Positions 24,661 through 42,454 are shown, numbered from the stretch's first letter. The stretch: 64,000 nt of DNA from Cacajao melanocephalus (GCA_963573385.1 CAUYLG010022222.1:20224-84223), one strand, 5' to 3'. Numbers and translations are program-made. The notes: a model not told the origin generated them from the letters alone.

Positions 24661-25009
24661 GCTTGAAAAATGACAATGTGTTCAGCAAAGTGCAGTACAA
24701 TTTGGTATCCTCTTTGATAGAATACATTTTCCATTTTTTAAAAGAGACTTTTCAGCCCAGAAGGTATGATCTGACTTCCTATACATGGTTAAGAAATAAT
24801 GGAAAGGTGAGAACATTTATTTTTCCACAAATCTGATTCACTTAGACAATGTTTAAACTTTCCTAATCATGTTTTACTAATTGGTACTTACTGAAACTCT
24901 TCAAAGAGTAGACATCTTTAGAAGGGAAGAACTTCTTTTTCTCTCAAAAACATTAAAGATGGACACTGGGAGCTGAATGGAGATATATGTAAAATAATTT
25001 TGGACAAAT

Positions 25010-25405
25010 GATTACTATGATGAGGATAACAAAAACTTATATAAATCAGTAAAAATTAAATAATTCAATAGCAAAATAAGCAGAAGACATGACTAGACAA
25101 TTCAAAAAGTAGTACACTAAACATATATAAAACCATGTTACCTGAATAGTTACTAAAATGCATATTAAAATAATGAGATGCCAGTTTTTCACATACCAAA
25201 ATGGAAAATATTTCTTAAAATGACATGTTCTATTATACTATTTATAAATGGTAAGTGTAGGGAAACAAGAGCTTTCTAACATCATTACTGGAAGTATAAT
25301 TTGATGTCATATTTGTACATGACAGTTTTTGCACTGTGCATCAGTGGCCTTTGAAATGTGCTATATTTCTTAATATAGCAATCTGAACAAATAAATTTTT
25401 TTTAA
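25010..25405 (+). mobile_element. Decayed LINE-1 (L1M-like) 3' ORF2 fragment
   Basis: Traces of the ORF2 C-terminal region: gcagaagacatgactagaca, then atgcatattaaaataatgag with a following region typical of ORF2. Too mutated to code. Confidence 0.55.
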
Positions 25406-25795
25406 CATAATAAACAAGTGTCATTTCTCTGGTGTAAATACCCGAGGTTTTTCATCTCATGCCAAAGAAATCAAGTACATGGACACACAAGAAGTTGGTT
25501 TAGGAGTGGAGATTTAACAGGTAAAAGTAAAAGAAAAATAGCTCTCTCTCCTGAGAAAGAGTGGAGCCCCCAAGTTGGACTTCCAGCCTGCAGTGAAGCA
25601 CACTGGGTTTTACAGATTGGCTTTCAGGAGGTAGTGTCTGATTTACATAGGACCCAAAGATTGGTTGGATCAGGTGTGGACATTTACACGGCACAGGCGG
25701 AAGCTGGCTGCCCCACCCTTATCTTCCATTTTGCAACTGGAGCATTTGCCAGCACCCTGTTACCTGCTTCTAAAACCTATTTCAAAAAAAAAAAA
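25406..25795 (-). mobile_element. LTR-like sequence, family unassigned
   Basis: Phrases such as tttaacaggtaaaagtaaaag, ctctctcctgagaaagagtgg and actgggttttacagattggc resemble the antisense of a mammalian LTR family that I recognise only by style. It ends at an A-run (25783-25800). The 128-codon frame (25418-25804) is probably chance within it. Confidence 0.35.
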
Positions 25796-25799
25796 AAAA

Positions 25800-27245
25800 A
25801 TTAAGACAAAGATTAAAAATTTGTGGGAAAGAAGATAAAGACAGAAACACAATACAATAAAACCTGTGAGATACAGCAAATATAGTACTAAGACAGCAGT
25901 TTATAGCCTAAATGCCTCCATCAACAAAGTAGAAATCTTACATATTAAAGACCCAGCATTACACTTCAAGGAACTAGAAAATTAATAGCAAGCCAAGTTC
26001 TAAGTTAGAAGAAGAAAATAACAATAAAAATCAAAACAGAACCAAATGAAATAAAGACCAAATGCAATAAAAATAATCAACAGAATCAAGAGTTGCTTTT
26101 TCAAAAAGACAAAATTGATAAATTGCTAGCTAGATTAACCATGAACAGAAGAGAGATCTAAATAAACAAATCAGAAATGACAGAACAGACATTAATTACA
26201 ATGGATACAACAGTAATACAAAACACCGTAAGGAAGGATTATAAACAACTAGACACTCACAAACCTGAAAACTTAGAAAGAATGAATAAATTCACGGAAA
26301 CATACAACTTCAAAAGATAGAGACAGGAAGAAATAGAATACCTGAACAAACTAATGAGTAGCATGATTGAGTTTATAATAAAAAAATGTCATGACAAAGA
26401 AAAGCTCATAAGTAGATAAATGCAAAGCCAAATTCTACCAAATGTACCAAGAATAATCATGCTCCTGAAACTCTTCTCAAAAATTGAGGGTAATGAAATT
26501 CTTTCTAAGTCACTCTCAGGTCAGTATCATCCTGATACCAAAACTAGCCAAAGACATGACAAAACTATTATAATTTATTATATTATTATTATAATAAAAA
26601 ATAGATATATGAGACCCAAACTAAAAAGTTTTGGCACAGCAAAATCATCATCATCATCATCATCAACAGGGTAGGCAACCTACAGAATAAAAGAACATAT
26701 TTGCAAACTATGTGCCAACATGAAAGTGATGTTCAGAATTTACAAATAACTCAAACAAGTCAAAAATATCATCATGATAATTATGAATCCCTTTGAAAAG
26801 TGGGCAAATAACATTACTAAGCATTTTTCAATAAAGACATACAAATAGCCAACATGCATACGAAAAAAATGCTCAACCTCAACTAAAATACAACTACCAT
26901 TTGATTCAGAAATCTCATCACTGGGTATCTACCCAAGGAAAAAATAGTTTACTATATGAAAATGATCCCTATACTTGCATGTTTATTGTATGCTCATAGT
27001 AGCAAACAATATATACAAGAAAAGCTTAAGATTTAAAATATATAGGAAATTCAAAGTAAAGGCAAGTAAAAGAATAACAATTATAATTCATCCAAAAACA
27101 GTCAACAGACTGAAAAAATATTTTGCCAACAAATATATACAAGTGACCAACAGGTATATTAAAAAGTGCTCAATATCACCTAGCAAAAGGCAATTGCAAA
27201 TGAAAACAATCATGAGCTATCACTTCAAATGTTTGGACTGCTAAT
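25800..27245 (+). mobile_element. Decayed LINE-1 ORF2 with internal deletions
   Basis: ORF2 landmarks in order: agttgctttttcaaaaagac, ctagctagattaacc, a segment with caaattctaccaaatgtacc, gtatcatcctgataccaaaa, then after a deletion the 3' ORF2 part with gctcaacctcaac and actgggtatctacccaag. A second 3' piece restarts near 27140. An ATC microsatellite lies at 26643-26666 and an AT-rich insert at about 26570-26600. Confidence 0.85.
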
Positions 27246-27599
27246 ATAAAAAATATAGAGAGAGAAATAAGTAACATGTGTCACTGATGTTCCTGAGATT
27301 TCTGAAACAAATCTTAATAACACCACTTCTCTCACACATTTCAGACATGATAGGTAAAGACCACTTAAGAAATGACCTAACATGCAGTTCCTCAAAAATA
27401 CTCAGAGATATTCTTATATTTCCCTGAATCAATGGAAAAGCAGGCATATCATGCAGTAACTTATAAGCCATAAAGAGGACATTAGCTCTCACGGTACCCT
27501 CAAAGGAATATCACTGAATAAGAAGTAGAGTCTTTAGAGAATTCAAGGGTATAGCGACAAAAAAATGCTCCTATTTGAGAGTAAAGAAAAAAAAATGGC
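27246..27599. other. Unassigned DNA before the orphan KRAB block
   Basis: No exon or repeat recognised. By position it should be the region 3' of the orphan KRAB-b exon; no zinc-finger exon remains within it or anywhere left of it. Confidence 0.45.
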
Positions 27600-27713
27600 T
27601 TTTTAAGAAAACATTTTCATTGAAGGAGAACATCCCATACCACATTTTAAGGTCTGGAATTCTTTTTGACCTTTGTACCTCTCATCTTGTGTTACCTGCT
27701 TCATTCATGCTTA

Positions 27714-27899
<186 letters not shown>

Positions 27900-28327
27900 T
27901 TAGGAAAGATTCAAGAAATTTAATTTCAAAATACTGTTTTCTGACAGAACCTTTAGAATATTTAGAACATATTTCACATTTCTGGGCCCTTAGCTCTATC
28001 ATTCAATACTATTGAATTTAAAATTGGTGCCGGATATTGGATTTTACTATTTGGGCAACAATATTTTATGCCATTGAATTTCTAGAATTATTATTAATCT
28101 AGAGTGAAGGATATAGATTAGCTACAGAAAGGGAAGGTTCCTGTTAAGATAAAACATCTTGAAGATTTTCTTTTCTATTCAAATAAACCCTCAAGTTTTC
28201 CTTAAAAACACTGATCTAAAAATAATTTATGCATAGCAAAAAACTGTCAAAATTATTCAACAAATGGAGAAAATAGAAGCCTTAGAGTATATTAGGAAAT
28301 CTGGGGAAAATTTATTCTCACTGAGAG

Positions 28328-28414
28328 CAGGTACAAATTTCACTGAGCAGGATTCAGACATTCCCACTCCTCCTGAGAGAATTCTGTGGCCACAGCCTTG
28401 AACGATAACACTAC
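28328..28414 (-). pseudogene. Orphan KRAB-A exon, broken
   Basis: Acceptor tttttttag precedes 28414. The frame reads VLSFKAVATEFSQEEWECL and NPAQ, then hits TGA at 28340-28342 where the family has a Gln. The following LY-x-N-V-M-L-E-N-Y part and the donor site are replaced by unrelated sequence. The FRDV motif needed for TRIM28 contact is altered to FKAV. This exon cannot give a working KRAB domain. Confidence 0.85.
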
Positions 28415-29600
28415 CTAAAAAAACCCAAACACCCACAAGTGGCCATGGGCAGAATTGTTAATTTTACTCTAGGTGTTTGAGAGTTAAGAGAGCTGTTTTA
28501 CATGGGTGACTGGAACTATCCAATAAAATACTGTTTAATAGAGAAAGATTATCTAATGTATTCCTTCATTATGAGGAAAGAGAATGAAGTAAGGTCCACA
28601 AAGCCAGAGTAGGTACTATAGTTTTCTGAAAGATACAGCATAAAATTTAGGCATAAACACAAGCGTATAGTTTTGAGTGCCCTATTTACATTATACAGAG
28701 TAAGTTGAGTACAGTTCTCATATGGAGAAGTCACAGTAAGTGAGAAGGTACCTCTCACATTTTAATGCATCCATCAATAAACTGGAGATTTTGTTAAAAT
28801 ACATATTCTAATTCAAGAGATCTGGGAGGAGACCTGAGTTACTGCACTGCTAACAAACCCACCAACGATGTCAATGATTCCAGCTTAAGGAAAAATACTT
28901 TGTAAACCCTCCAGTGAGTAACAGAACCTGGGTTTTATCCCAGTGTATGTGACCGGTAAACAAAGATGACAGCCTTCATTTTCCAAAGCAAGGTATAAAC
29001 AAAGAGAAACTATTAAGAAAAGGGATGTAAGAAAAATGGATGTACTGTGGTCAAGAAGAGGCTGGGGTAAACATCTGGTTCAGCATGATTCAGTGAGCTT
29101 GGAGTGCAGGCGCACAATTCTGCTCATTATGGAACCTGGTTGTGGAAGCTCATACTTGGCTCTGAGTCACTATTGTGCATAGGGAATACACAGACAGGTG
29201 GACAGAACGAGGAGAGTAAAGCTGCTGACCCTGCACACAGAGCTCATTCCCAGGCTCGTACCCAGAGAGAGAATAAAGCCATGCAAAACTGCCCGCAATT
29301 CCTCAAGTGTTTTTCCAACAATCCACCACTCAGCCACACACTCCCATCAGATCTCAGCTTGGGCTGGTAGCTGACGCTTGGTGGGACAATGGAGCTTTCA
29401 AATTAAATGTGATAAAAAACTTTATAGTGAAGAAATCCTTCAGAAAACATGTTAACCAAATAAATAAAATTAATGGAACAGATTGGTATCAGGTGCTGAT
29501 ATATATAGAGGTATGCAACACGACTTCTGTGAGATTACTGGCCAAAAAACGTAAATCATAATGTGAATCCAATCATAAACAATGTTTTTTGTAAATTTCA

Positions 29601-30029
29601 AGCCATACATATTGCCCATGTTTTGTCATTTCTAATAAGCGTATTTAAATACGCTCTCGTTAGAATTCTAGAAGGCACATTTCTTTGAATTCCTTTACAT
29701 ATCATTCTAAATTATTCCCAGCTATTAATTCCACCCTTTTTAAGTGTGCATTAAAAAATTACATTCTCCATAGAGCTGATGGGGCATTCAGATGGAACCT
29801 AAATGGTGCACTTTTCTCCCTCACTGATATCTGAGGACCCAAAACCATCTCCAATAAGAATGTTTTATAACCCCACCTGCCCAGGCTGATCTGTAAACAA
29901 AGGGAATACTTTCAGTATTTCAGGGTATGAATTCAAGGTGAGTATTATTTGTGATACGGAAGAAGCTTGCATGGAGATAATAAAGATAAGTCTCCAATAT
30001 ATAGGGGATAATTATTTTAAAGAGATCCT
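29601..30029. other. Unassigned DNA
   Basis: No gene or repeat recognised. Confidence 0.4.
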
Positions 30030-30369
<340 letters not shown>

Positions 30370-32872
30370 TCAGAAGTTGAACTATAAATGACTGCAATTT
30401 TAAACATATTCCATGTTTGAAGAAAATGTGGACACAGTTTTGACCTGGGACACACTTATCTGAGAATAAACCATTTTTTCTCTCTTCTTTGATATTTTCT
30501 CAGGAGAGATTATCTGAACAAATCACCACCTTCATCTTGAGACTGTGTCTTTAAAGGCAGCAGGACAGACCCTCTGACGAAATCAGACTACTCCTGCAGG
30601 ACCTGGAAGGCACCCCAAATACTGAGTGCCCCAACTGCAGAAGTGGGAAAGGGAGAACATGCACCCTCACTGGAGAAGCCGAAAGTCTGTTTGTGGGACT
30701 TCCTGACTACCTGGAGCTGAGTCAAGTTAGAGAGCCAGGCTGAGTGAAATACAAGAGTGGAGGAGACAGCAGAGAGGCCCTGGGAGCTTGCTGAATCCCC
30801 AAACAGCCCATTCCTGCCTGGCACCACAGGGATCCATTAGGAGGGAGGACAGAGAAGAAGGGGGTAAAACTCCAAAGGGAGAAGCCCTTCCCTTAGCTGA
30901 ACTTCGTAACAATTTGAACAAGGCAAGAAGCTTCCTGGCCAGAACTTTGGGGAAGGCATAAATCTGGCTTGCAGACTTTACAGGCCGGGAAGAAAAAGAG
31001 CCCTTTTCCTTCCCAACTGGGAGGCAGAAAGCCTTGGGCAATTTTCAAGCCCAACTTGCCCTCCACCTGGAAGCAGTCTAGAAGTTGTTGTAGGGGGCAT
31101 AGTGGGAGTGAGATCAACCCTGTGGTTTGCATGGGAGCTGAGTGAGGCCTGTGACTGCCAGCTTTCCCCCACTTCCCTGATACCCTGAATGACTCGGCAG
31201 AGACAGCCATAATCCTCCTAGGTACACAACTCCTAGGAATCTCACCCCCATTCCCCACAGCAGCAGTAGCAAGACCCACCCAAGAAGAGTCTAAACTCAG
31301 ACACACCTAGAAGCCCCCACCAACCAATGGTCCTTCCCTAGCCACCATGGTAGTGGAAGACAAAGGACATATAATCTTGAGAGTCCTAAGGCCCCATCCA
31401 CTGCTGGTTCCTCTCCACACTACTACAGCTGATGCTTTCTGGAAAGCACTACCTCCTGGCAGGAGGCCAATCAGCACAAAAATAAACCACTAAACCACCA
31501 AAGCTAAGGACCCCCATGGAGTCCACTGCATCCTTAGCCACCTTCACCAGAACAGGCACTGTTATCCATGGCTGAGAGACCTATAAATGGTTCACATCAC
31601 AGGACTCTGTGCAGACATCCCCAAGTAACAGCCTAGAGCTGGGAAGACACTGAGGGCTAGACCCAGAAGAGAGAAAACCAACAACCAATCACTGAAGTTC
31701 GGCTCATAGGAAGCCACATCCACAGGAAAAGGGGCAGAGTACTACATCAAGGGAACACCCCGTGGGACAAAAAAATCTGAACAACAGCTTTAAGTCCTAG
31801 AACTTTCCTCTGACAGAGCCTACTCAAATGATAAACAACCAGAAAAACAAATATGAGAAAACAAGTTTTGTCAGCTCCTCCCAAAAAACACATTAGTTCA
31901 CCAGCAATGGCAATGGATCCAAACAAAAAAGAAATCCCTAATTTATCTGAAAAAAGAATTCAGGAGGTTAATTACTAAGCTAATCAAGGAGTGACCAGAG
32001 AAAGGTGAAGCCCAAGGTAAGAAAATCTAAAAAAAATCATACAATAAGGGAAAAATATTCAACAAAATAGATAGCTTTAAGAAAAAACAATAAAAAATTC
32101 AGGAAATTTTGGACACACTTTTAGAAATATAAGATGCTCTGAAAAATCTCAGCAATACAAGTTAACCAGTTGAAGAAAGAAATTCAGAGCTCAAAGCATA
32201 TTTCCATTAACCAAATCCAACGAAGACCAAAAAAAAAAAAAAGAATAATATGAACAAAGCTTCCAGAAAGTCTGGAATTACATTAAATGACCAAACCTAA
32301 GCATAACTGAGAAGAAGACAATTCCAAAAGGCTGAAAAACATATTTCAGGTAATAATCAAGGAAAACTTCTCTGGCCTTGTTAGGGACCTAGACATGCAA
32401 ATGCAAGAAGTGCAAAGAACACCTGGGAAATTCATCACAAAAAGATCTTCACCTAAGCACACTGCCATCAGGTTATACAAAGTTAAGCCAAAGAAAAAAA
32501 AATCTTAACAACTATGAGACAGAAGCACAGGTTTCCCATCAGCTTACCAGCAGATTTCTCAGCAGAAACCCTACAAGTTAGAAAGGACTGGGGCCCCGTC
32601 TTCAGCCTTCTCAAACAAAACAATGATCAGCCAAGAATTTTGCATCCAGTGAAACTAAGCACCACATATGAAGGAAAGATACAGTCATTTTCAGACAAAC
32701 AAATGCTGAGAGAATTCACCATTACCTAGCCCACACTACAAAAACTGCTAAAAGGCCTAAATCTTGAAAAAAAATTTGGAGACACTTCCAAACAGAATCT
32801 CTTTAAAGCATATATCAAACGACACACACACACACATAATACAAGTTAAAAAACAAAAATAACAACAAAAAA

Positions 32873-33263
<391 letters not shown>

Positions 33264-36200
33264 TTAAAAGACATAAAACTGCAGAATGGATAAGAACTTA
33301 CAAACCAACTATCTGCTGACTTCAGGTGACTCACCTAACACATGTTGCCTTAACTTACAGTGGTGGGAAAAGGCATTTTTATGCAAATGGACACCAAAAT
33401 CAAACAGGGGTAGCTATTCTTACACCAGACAAAACAAGCTTTAAAGCAACAGTGGTTAAAAGAGACAAAGAGGGACATTATATAATGGTAACTGGCCTGG
33501 TCCAACAGGAAAACATCACAATCCAAAACATATATGCTCCTAACACTGGCACTCCCAAATGTATAAAACAATTACTAATAGACCTAAGAAATGAGGTAGA
33601 CAGCAACACTAGTGTGGGACTTCAACACTCCACTGAGAGAACTAGATAGGTTATCAAGACAGAAAGTCAACAAAGAAACAATGGATTTAAACCATACCCT
33701 GGAACAAATGGACTTGACAGATATATACAAAACATTTCATCCAACAACCACAGAAAACACATTCTACTCAACATCGCATGGAACTTTCTGCAAGATAGAC
33801 TATATGATAGGCCATAAAATGAGCCTCACTAAATTTAGGAAAATTGAAATTATATCAAACACTTTTTTAGACCACAGTAGAATAAAACTGCAAATCAACT
33901 CCCAAAGGACCATTCAAAATCATGGAAATAGATGGAAATTAAATAACCTGCTCCTGAATGAGCATTGGGTCAAAAACATAATCAATATGAAAATTAAATT
34001 CTTCAAACTGAATAACAATCAATAAAAACTCCTGGGATACAGCTAAGGTGGTGATAAGAGGGAAGTTTACAGTGCTGAATGCCTACATCAAAAAGTCTGA
34101 AAGAGCACAAACAAACAATCTAAGGTCACACCTCAAAAAGCTAGAGAAACAAAAACTAACCAAACCTAAACCCAGCAGAAAAAAGGAAATAACCAAGATC
34201 AGATCAGAACTACAAAAAATGGAAACAAACAAAAAAAATACAAAAGGTAACTTAAACAAAAACTGCTTCTTTAAAAGATAAATAAAATAGACCATTGGCA
34301 AGATTAACCAAAAAGAAAGATAATCTAAATAACCTCACTGAGAAATGAAACAGGAGATATAACTGACACCACTGAAATACAAAAAAATCATTGAAGGCTA
34401 CTATGAACACCTTTACACACATAAACTAGAAAACCTAGAAGACATGTATAAATTCCTCGAAAAATAAAACCCTCCTAGCTTAAATCAGGAAGACTTAGAT
34501 ACTCTAAACCAACCAATAACAAGCAGTAACATCAAAATAGTAATTTAAAAATTACCAACAACAACAAAAAAAAGTCCAGGACCAGATGGATTCACAGCAG
34601 AATTTTACCAGATATTCAATGAATTGGTATGAATCTTTTTGGCACTATTTCATAAAATAGAGAAAGAAGGAACCCTACCTAATTCACAGTCCTGGAAGTC
34701 CTAGTCAGAGCAATCAGACAAGAGAAGGAAATAAAGGCATCCAAATCAGTAAACAGGAAGTCAAATTGCTCTTGTTTGCTGATGATACAATCATTTACCT
34801 TGAAAATCCTAAGGACTCCTCCAGAAAGCTTCTAGACCTGATAAAGAAATTCAGCAAAGTTTCTGGATACAAGATTAATGTACACAAATTAGTAGCTCTT
34901 CTATTCACCAACAGCAACCAAACAGAATTAAATCAATAACTCCTTTTACAATAGCTGAAAAAAATAAAATAAAATACTTGGGAATATACCTAATGAAGAA
35001 GTCAAAAGACCTCTACAAGAAAAATTACAAAACACTTCTGAAAGAAATCATAGATGACAAACAAATGAAAACACATTCCATGCTCAAGGATGGGTAGAAT
35101 CAAAATTGCGAAAATGACCACACTGCCAAAAGCAATCTACAAATTTAACACAATTCTCATCAAAATTCCATCATTCTTCACAGTTAGAAAAAATAATTCT
35201 AAAATTTTTGTAAAACCAAAAACGAGCCCACATAGCCAAAGAAGACTAAACAAAAAGAACAAATCTGGAGACACCACACTACCTGGTTTGAAACTATAGC
35301 ATAAGGCCATAGTCTCCAAAACAGCATGGTACTGGTATAAAAATACGCACATAGACCAATGGAACAGACAACCCCAAAATAAACCCAAATACTTACAGCT
35401 AACCTATCTTCAACAAAGCACACCAAAACATAAGGAGAGAAACAATACCCTTTTCAACAAATGGTGCTGGGATAATTGGATAATGTAGAAGAATGAAACT
35501 GGATCCTTATCTCTCACCTTATTAAAAAAAAGTCAACTCAAGATGGATTAAGGACTTAAACCTAAGACCTGAAACTATAAAAATTCTGGAAGATAAAACT
35601 GGAAAAACTCTTTTGGACATTGGCTAGGCAAAAATTTCATGACCAAAAACCCAAAAGCAAATGAAGCAAAAACAAGAATAGCTGGGACCTAATTAAACTA
35701 AAGAGCTTTTACATGGCCAAAGGAACCGTCAGCACAGTAAACAGACAACTCACAGAGTAGGAGAAAATTTTCACAATTATACATCTGACCAAGACCAAGG
35801 ACTAATATCCAGAATCTACAATGAACTCAAACAAATCAGGAAGAAAAAAAAAATCCCATCAAAAAGTAGGCTAAAACATGAATAGACAATTCTCCAAAGA
35901 AGATATAGAAATGGCCAACAAACATATGAAAAAATGCTCAACATCACTAATGATCAGGGAAAGGCAAATCAAAACCACAATGTGATACCACTTTATTCCT
36001 ACAAGAATGGTCATAATCAAAAGATCAAAAAACAGTAGATGTTGGCGATCAGAAAAAAAACCTCTAAACTGCTGGTGGAAATGCAAACTAGTATGGCCGC
36101 TATGGAAAAAAGTGTGGAGATTCCTTAAAGAACTAAAAGTAGAACTACTATTTGATCCAACAATCCCACTACTGGGTACCTACCCAGAGGAAAATAAGTT

Positions 36201-36315
36201 ATTATTTGAAAAAGATACTTGCACATCCGTGTTTCTAGCAGCACAATTCACAACTGCAAAATTGAGGAACCAGCTGAAATGCCCATCAATCAATGAGTGG
36301 ATAAAGAAACTATTT

Positions 36316-36361
<46 letters not shown>

Positions 36362-36425
36362 TATTAAACATATATATAAACATATATTTATATACATTTT
36401 TTATATACATTCACACACACATACA
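36316..36425. repeat. Compound (TA)n(CA)n microsatellite in the LINE-1 3' region
   Basis: TA units at about 36316-36332 pass into CA units to 36358, followed by degenerate TA- and CA-rich DNA. It lies inside LINE-1 ORF2 sequence, before ctactcagccataaaatgg. Confidence 0.9.
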
Positions 36426-36892
36426 TATAAAACATTTAAAAAATCAAAATATGTTAGAATATTACTATATATGTTGGAATACTACTCAGCCATAAAATGG
36501 AATGAATTAACAGCATTTGCAACGACCTGGATGAAATTGGAGACTATTATTAAGTGAAGTAACTCAAGAATGGAAAACCAAACATGCTATTTTCTCACTG
36601 ATATGTGGGAGGTAAGCTATGAGGATGCAAAGGCATAAGAATGATACAATGGACTTTGGAGACTTGGGGGAAAGAGTGGGAAGGCAGAGGGATAAAAGAC
36701 AACATATATGGTGCAGTGTATACTGCTCAGGAATGGGTTCATCAGGATCTCACAAATCATCACTAATAAACTTACTCATCTAACCAAATACCACCTGTAC
36801 CCCAATAACTTATGAAACAATACATTTTTTAAAAATTATTTTTATAATTACAGACCATCTCACATAACGAATATTTGATAAACTATTACACA

Positions 36893-37046
36893 GGCCGGGT
36901 GCAGCAGCTGTGTGATCCCAGCTACTCAAAAGCTGAGGCAAAGGAATTGCTTGAATCTGGGAGGCGGAGGTTTTAGTGAGCCAAAATTGCACCCTAGCCT
37001 GGATGACAGAGCAAGACTGTCTCAAAACAAACAAAAAAACAAAAAC
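36893..37046 (+). mobile_element. Internally deleted Alu
   Basis: Starts ggccgggtgcagcagctg and jumps at once to the right-arm phrase gatcccagctactc, so most of the left arm is missing. Flanking repeat aactattacaca / aactattaaaca (36881-36892 and 37044-37055). Confidence 0.9.
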
Positions 37047-37055
37047 TATTAAACA

Positions 37056-38900
37056 ACAACAAAAAAAGAAAAGTATGGTTTAGCATGAGTACCAGTCAAG
37101 TTAAAAACAGAATTTGCATGGAGAGATTCTCAACCATTAGTCAAAAGATTATACAGTAATAAATTCAATACAAAGCAGAGAGGAGATTTGTTTTCAGCAT
37201 TTTTAAGAATTTATGTTTTCCAGTAAATTAGACACCTTCTTAAAATTATTTATTTTGTTCCAATATTGCTTTTTTCTGCTAAAAATAATTTCAAACTTCT
37301 ACTCACACAAACACACTTACTCCATAATTTATTTACACCTAAAGTTTATCTTTAGACTAACAGATGTGAATATTTAACTCTATATAAATCAATAATAACA
37401 GTCCATATGTGCTTGCAGGCAGAGGCCACATGTTCAAAGAAAAATATATTAAAATTTTAAAAAATATTTATTCAGAACTCAGAAATTTATGAATTTTTAC
37501 TTATGTTTCAATATACTTTCCATTATGACCATAAAAATGACGCTGTAGTTAACAAAAATTTAATTTTACATTTAAAAATAACTAAAACTGTAGAATTGAA
37601 TTGCTTGCAATACAAAGAATAAATGCTAGAGGTAATGGATACCTCACTTCCTCTAATGTGATTATTATATATTGTATGCCTGTATCCCAATATACCATAT
37701 ACAGCATAAACATATACACATATTATGTATCCACAAAAATTAAGAAAAATAAATTTAAATGTGAAAATAAGAATAAAAATTTAACCTACAGAAACAATAT
37801 TCTTTAAGTTTATTGGCAACCAAAAGCCACCGGCAAAAAAGGTTACTAGAGATGTCGGTCCATTATCTTATCAAATACTATATTTTTACCATCTTTTACC
37901 TACACCCTTGAGTAAGCTGGAATAGGTTAAAGTTAGTGGCATAATAACACTTCAATGAATTCATGATAGTATATAACATGTTTAAAATATTGAATTGAAA
38001 AGTTCACACATAATTTATAATTTAAAAATATACTGCATATTTTATAAAAGTACAGTAAGACAACATACTACTAACTTAATTTTAACTAATTTTTTTCAAA
38101 ATAATGCAGAAGAATATTACTCTGAATACCAACCTCATGCATCACTCAATATTATAAGTTAACCACAAAGAGCCTATTTAAATTTTCATCATGCATCTTA
38201 CATTTTAATGTCCTTACCTTTCCATAGAAAAGATAATGAACAATGCCCACCTAATTAAAAAAAAGAATCTCTCATATTTTTATGCAGCAACAATTAGTCA
38301 CATGCTTTCCATGTGAATACACAAGGAATGATGAAACAGGATGGAGTAATTTAAGAGTTCAACTTCATTATTATTCACTTTTTAAAAATCTTGTATTTTC
38401 AAAAAAGGTCACTTTGAATTATGACTTTCCAAAAAATATTCTACTTCTTTAAAAATTATATAGAAATAATGTTTACACAAATTTTAGTTTGTATTATTTT
38501 CTATACTCAGCACTCTGATTTAGAGCAATGTCTAAAGTCTGAGTGCCCTAGATAGTTCTACTGTAAATTATTCCCTGATATTTACATAAATGGAATTTTG
38601 GATTGAGTATCTTTATACTTACTGCATCTAGAAATATATATTTTATTATAAACTCTTTAGTGTTTTATAATTTGTAGTTTCTGAAAAACTTTTTCCAAAT
38701 GTATTTGCAGAGTTTTCTTCAATATAAACTCCATGATGTTGAGCAAAATTTTAACAACTGCCTCAGAGTTTTCCTCTAGTAGAAAATGTGTACAATAAGA
38801 TCTGTGATACAAGTAAAGGTATTACAACCCTCTTCATATTTGTAATGCTTTTTCAAAATACTTTTGCACTTTCAAGACAGATTTTCTGACAGATCTTTTG
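37056..38900. other. AT-rich DNA 3' of the zinc-finger gene
   Basis: Strongly AT-rich. The right part (from about 38690) still shows decayed zinc-finger 3' sequence on the minus strand. No other gene or repeat recognised. Confidence 0.5.
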
Positions 38901-38923
38901 ATAGTAATTACACATTTAATACT

Positions 38924-38929
38924 TTTATT
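38924..38929 (-). promoter_or_regulatory. Candidate polyadenylation signal of the zinc-finger gene
   Basis: AATAAA on the minus strand about 390 bases after the stop codon. It is a candidate only; AT-rich DNA offers others further downstream. Confidence 0.3.
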
Positions 38930-39004
38930 TAGTATGAACTCTGATTCTGAGTCAGATGTGAGCAGGTATTAATGGCTTTTTTACTTTGTCTATATTTGTA
39001 CATT

Positions 39005-39314
39005 TGTTCTCAAGTATAAATGCTTTCCTGTGTAATAAGGTGTGAGCATTGGTTCGAAGCTTGGCAACACTGTTCACAATGGTAGTTTCCTCCAGTATGA
39101 ATTCCCTTACCTACAATCAAGTGTGATAATCATTTAAAGGCTTTGTCATGTTCTTCCCATTTTTATGATTTCTCAGCAGCATGATTTTATGTTTAGAAAA
39201 GTTTGAGTTCTCGTCAAAAGCATTGGCAAATCTTTCAGGTTTGTAGCATTTCTCTCCAGTATGAATAATCTTATGTCCTTTAATAATTAAGGACTTTTTA
39301 TAGGCTTTGCCACA
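39005..39314 (-). pseudogene. Decayed zinc-finger repeats beyond the stop codon
   Basis: Immediately after the TAA the same frame continues CGKAYKKSLIIKGHKIIHTG, then EKCYKPERFANAFDEN, and stays open for about 75 codons to a TGA. A further weak finger (YHCEQCCQASNQCSHL) is visible in a shifted frame. Cysteines or histidines are missing from most of these. The region is the eroded former C-terminus and is now 3' UTR. Confidence 0.8.
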
Positions 39315-41429
<2,115 letters not shown>

Positions 41430-42147
41430 TTAAAATCTTACCTATAAAATTATACAAACTAAATAAACAAGATGGCATTGCAAAATACCACAGGCCCTAA
41501 TTCTTTCACAGACATATAAATGTAACAAAAACAGACATCAAAATACATCTGTGGAAAATTTATAAATGAGTTGTGTGCAATGTCCCAGATGAGCACAATG
41601 CAAAAAAACCACACAGAAGAAAAAGAAAAATCTGTTAAATTTACCCAACACAGCTGCTTCTCACTATAATGTAGTGCCTTTAGAAATAAATTGCCAAATC
41701 TGACTTTTGTTTTAAAAGAAAGGTGAAATACTGGCACATTCATTGTCATTTCTGGCTTTTAGGGGCTTCTCCTGACACTACTTTCTATCTCCCAAGACAT
41801 AAAGTGCTAAAAGAAATGGTAGTATACTTTGGAATGAGAGTTTGAGTCTGCTGAGACCAAAGAAAAATGTTACAGTAGCAGAGACTGCAGTACCACAGAA
41901 AGGTAACAAATCCAGCAAGTGATTACTGACTCCAACCAAGAAACATGAGTAAACTCTCTTAACTAAAAAATAAACACAAAATTCAAACAACACATATACT
42001 AAGAACATGTTTGAGAAACTCTCATAATCACCAGCCAAGACAATCTTTTTCAGACTATATCAGAACAAAGCTACATATAAGAATTTTTACAGGTAGTTTT
42101 TTTATTAATGTCCAAATCTCAAAGATTATAATATATAAAAAATAGGG

Positions 42148-42454
<307 letters not shown>

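Noticed and set aside
30588..31306. Reverse frames of 64-137 codons
   Set aside because: They lie antisense to the LINE-1 5' UTR and have no recognisable domain.
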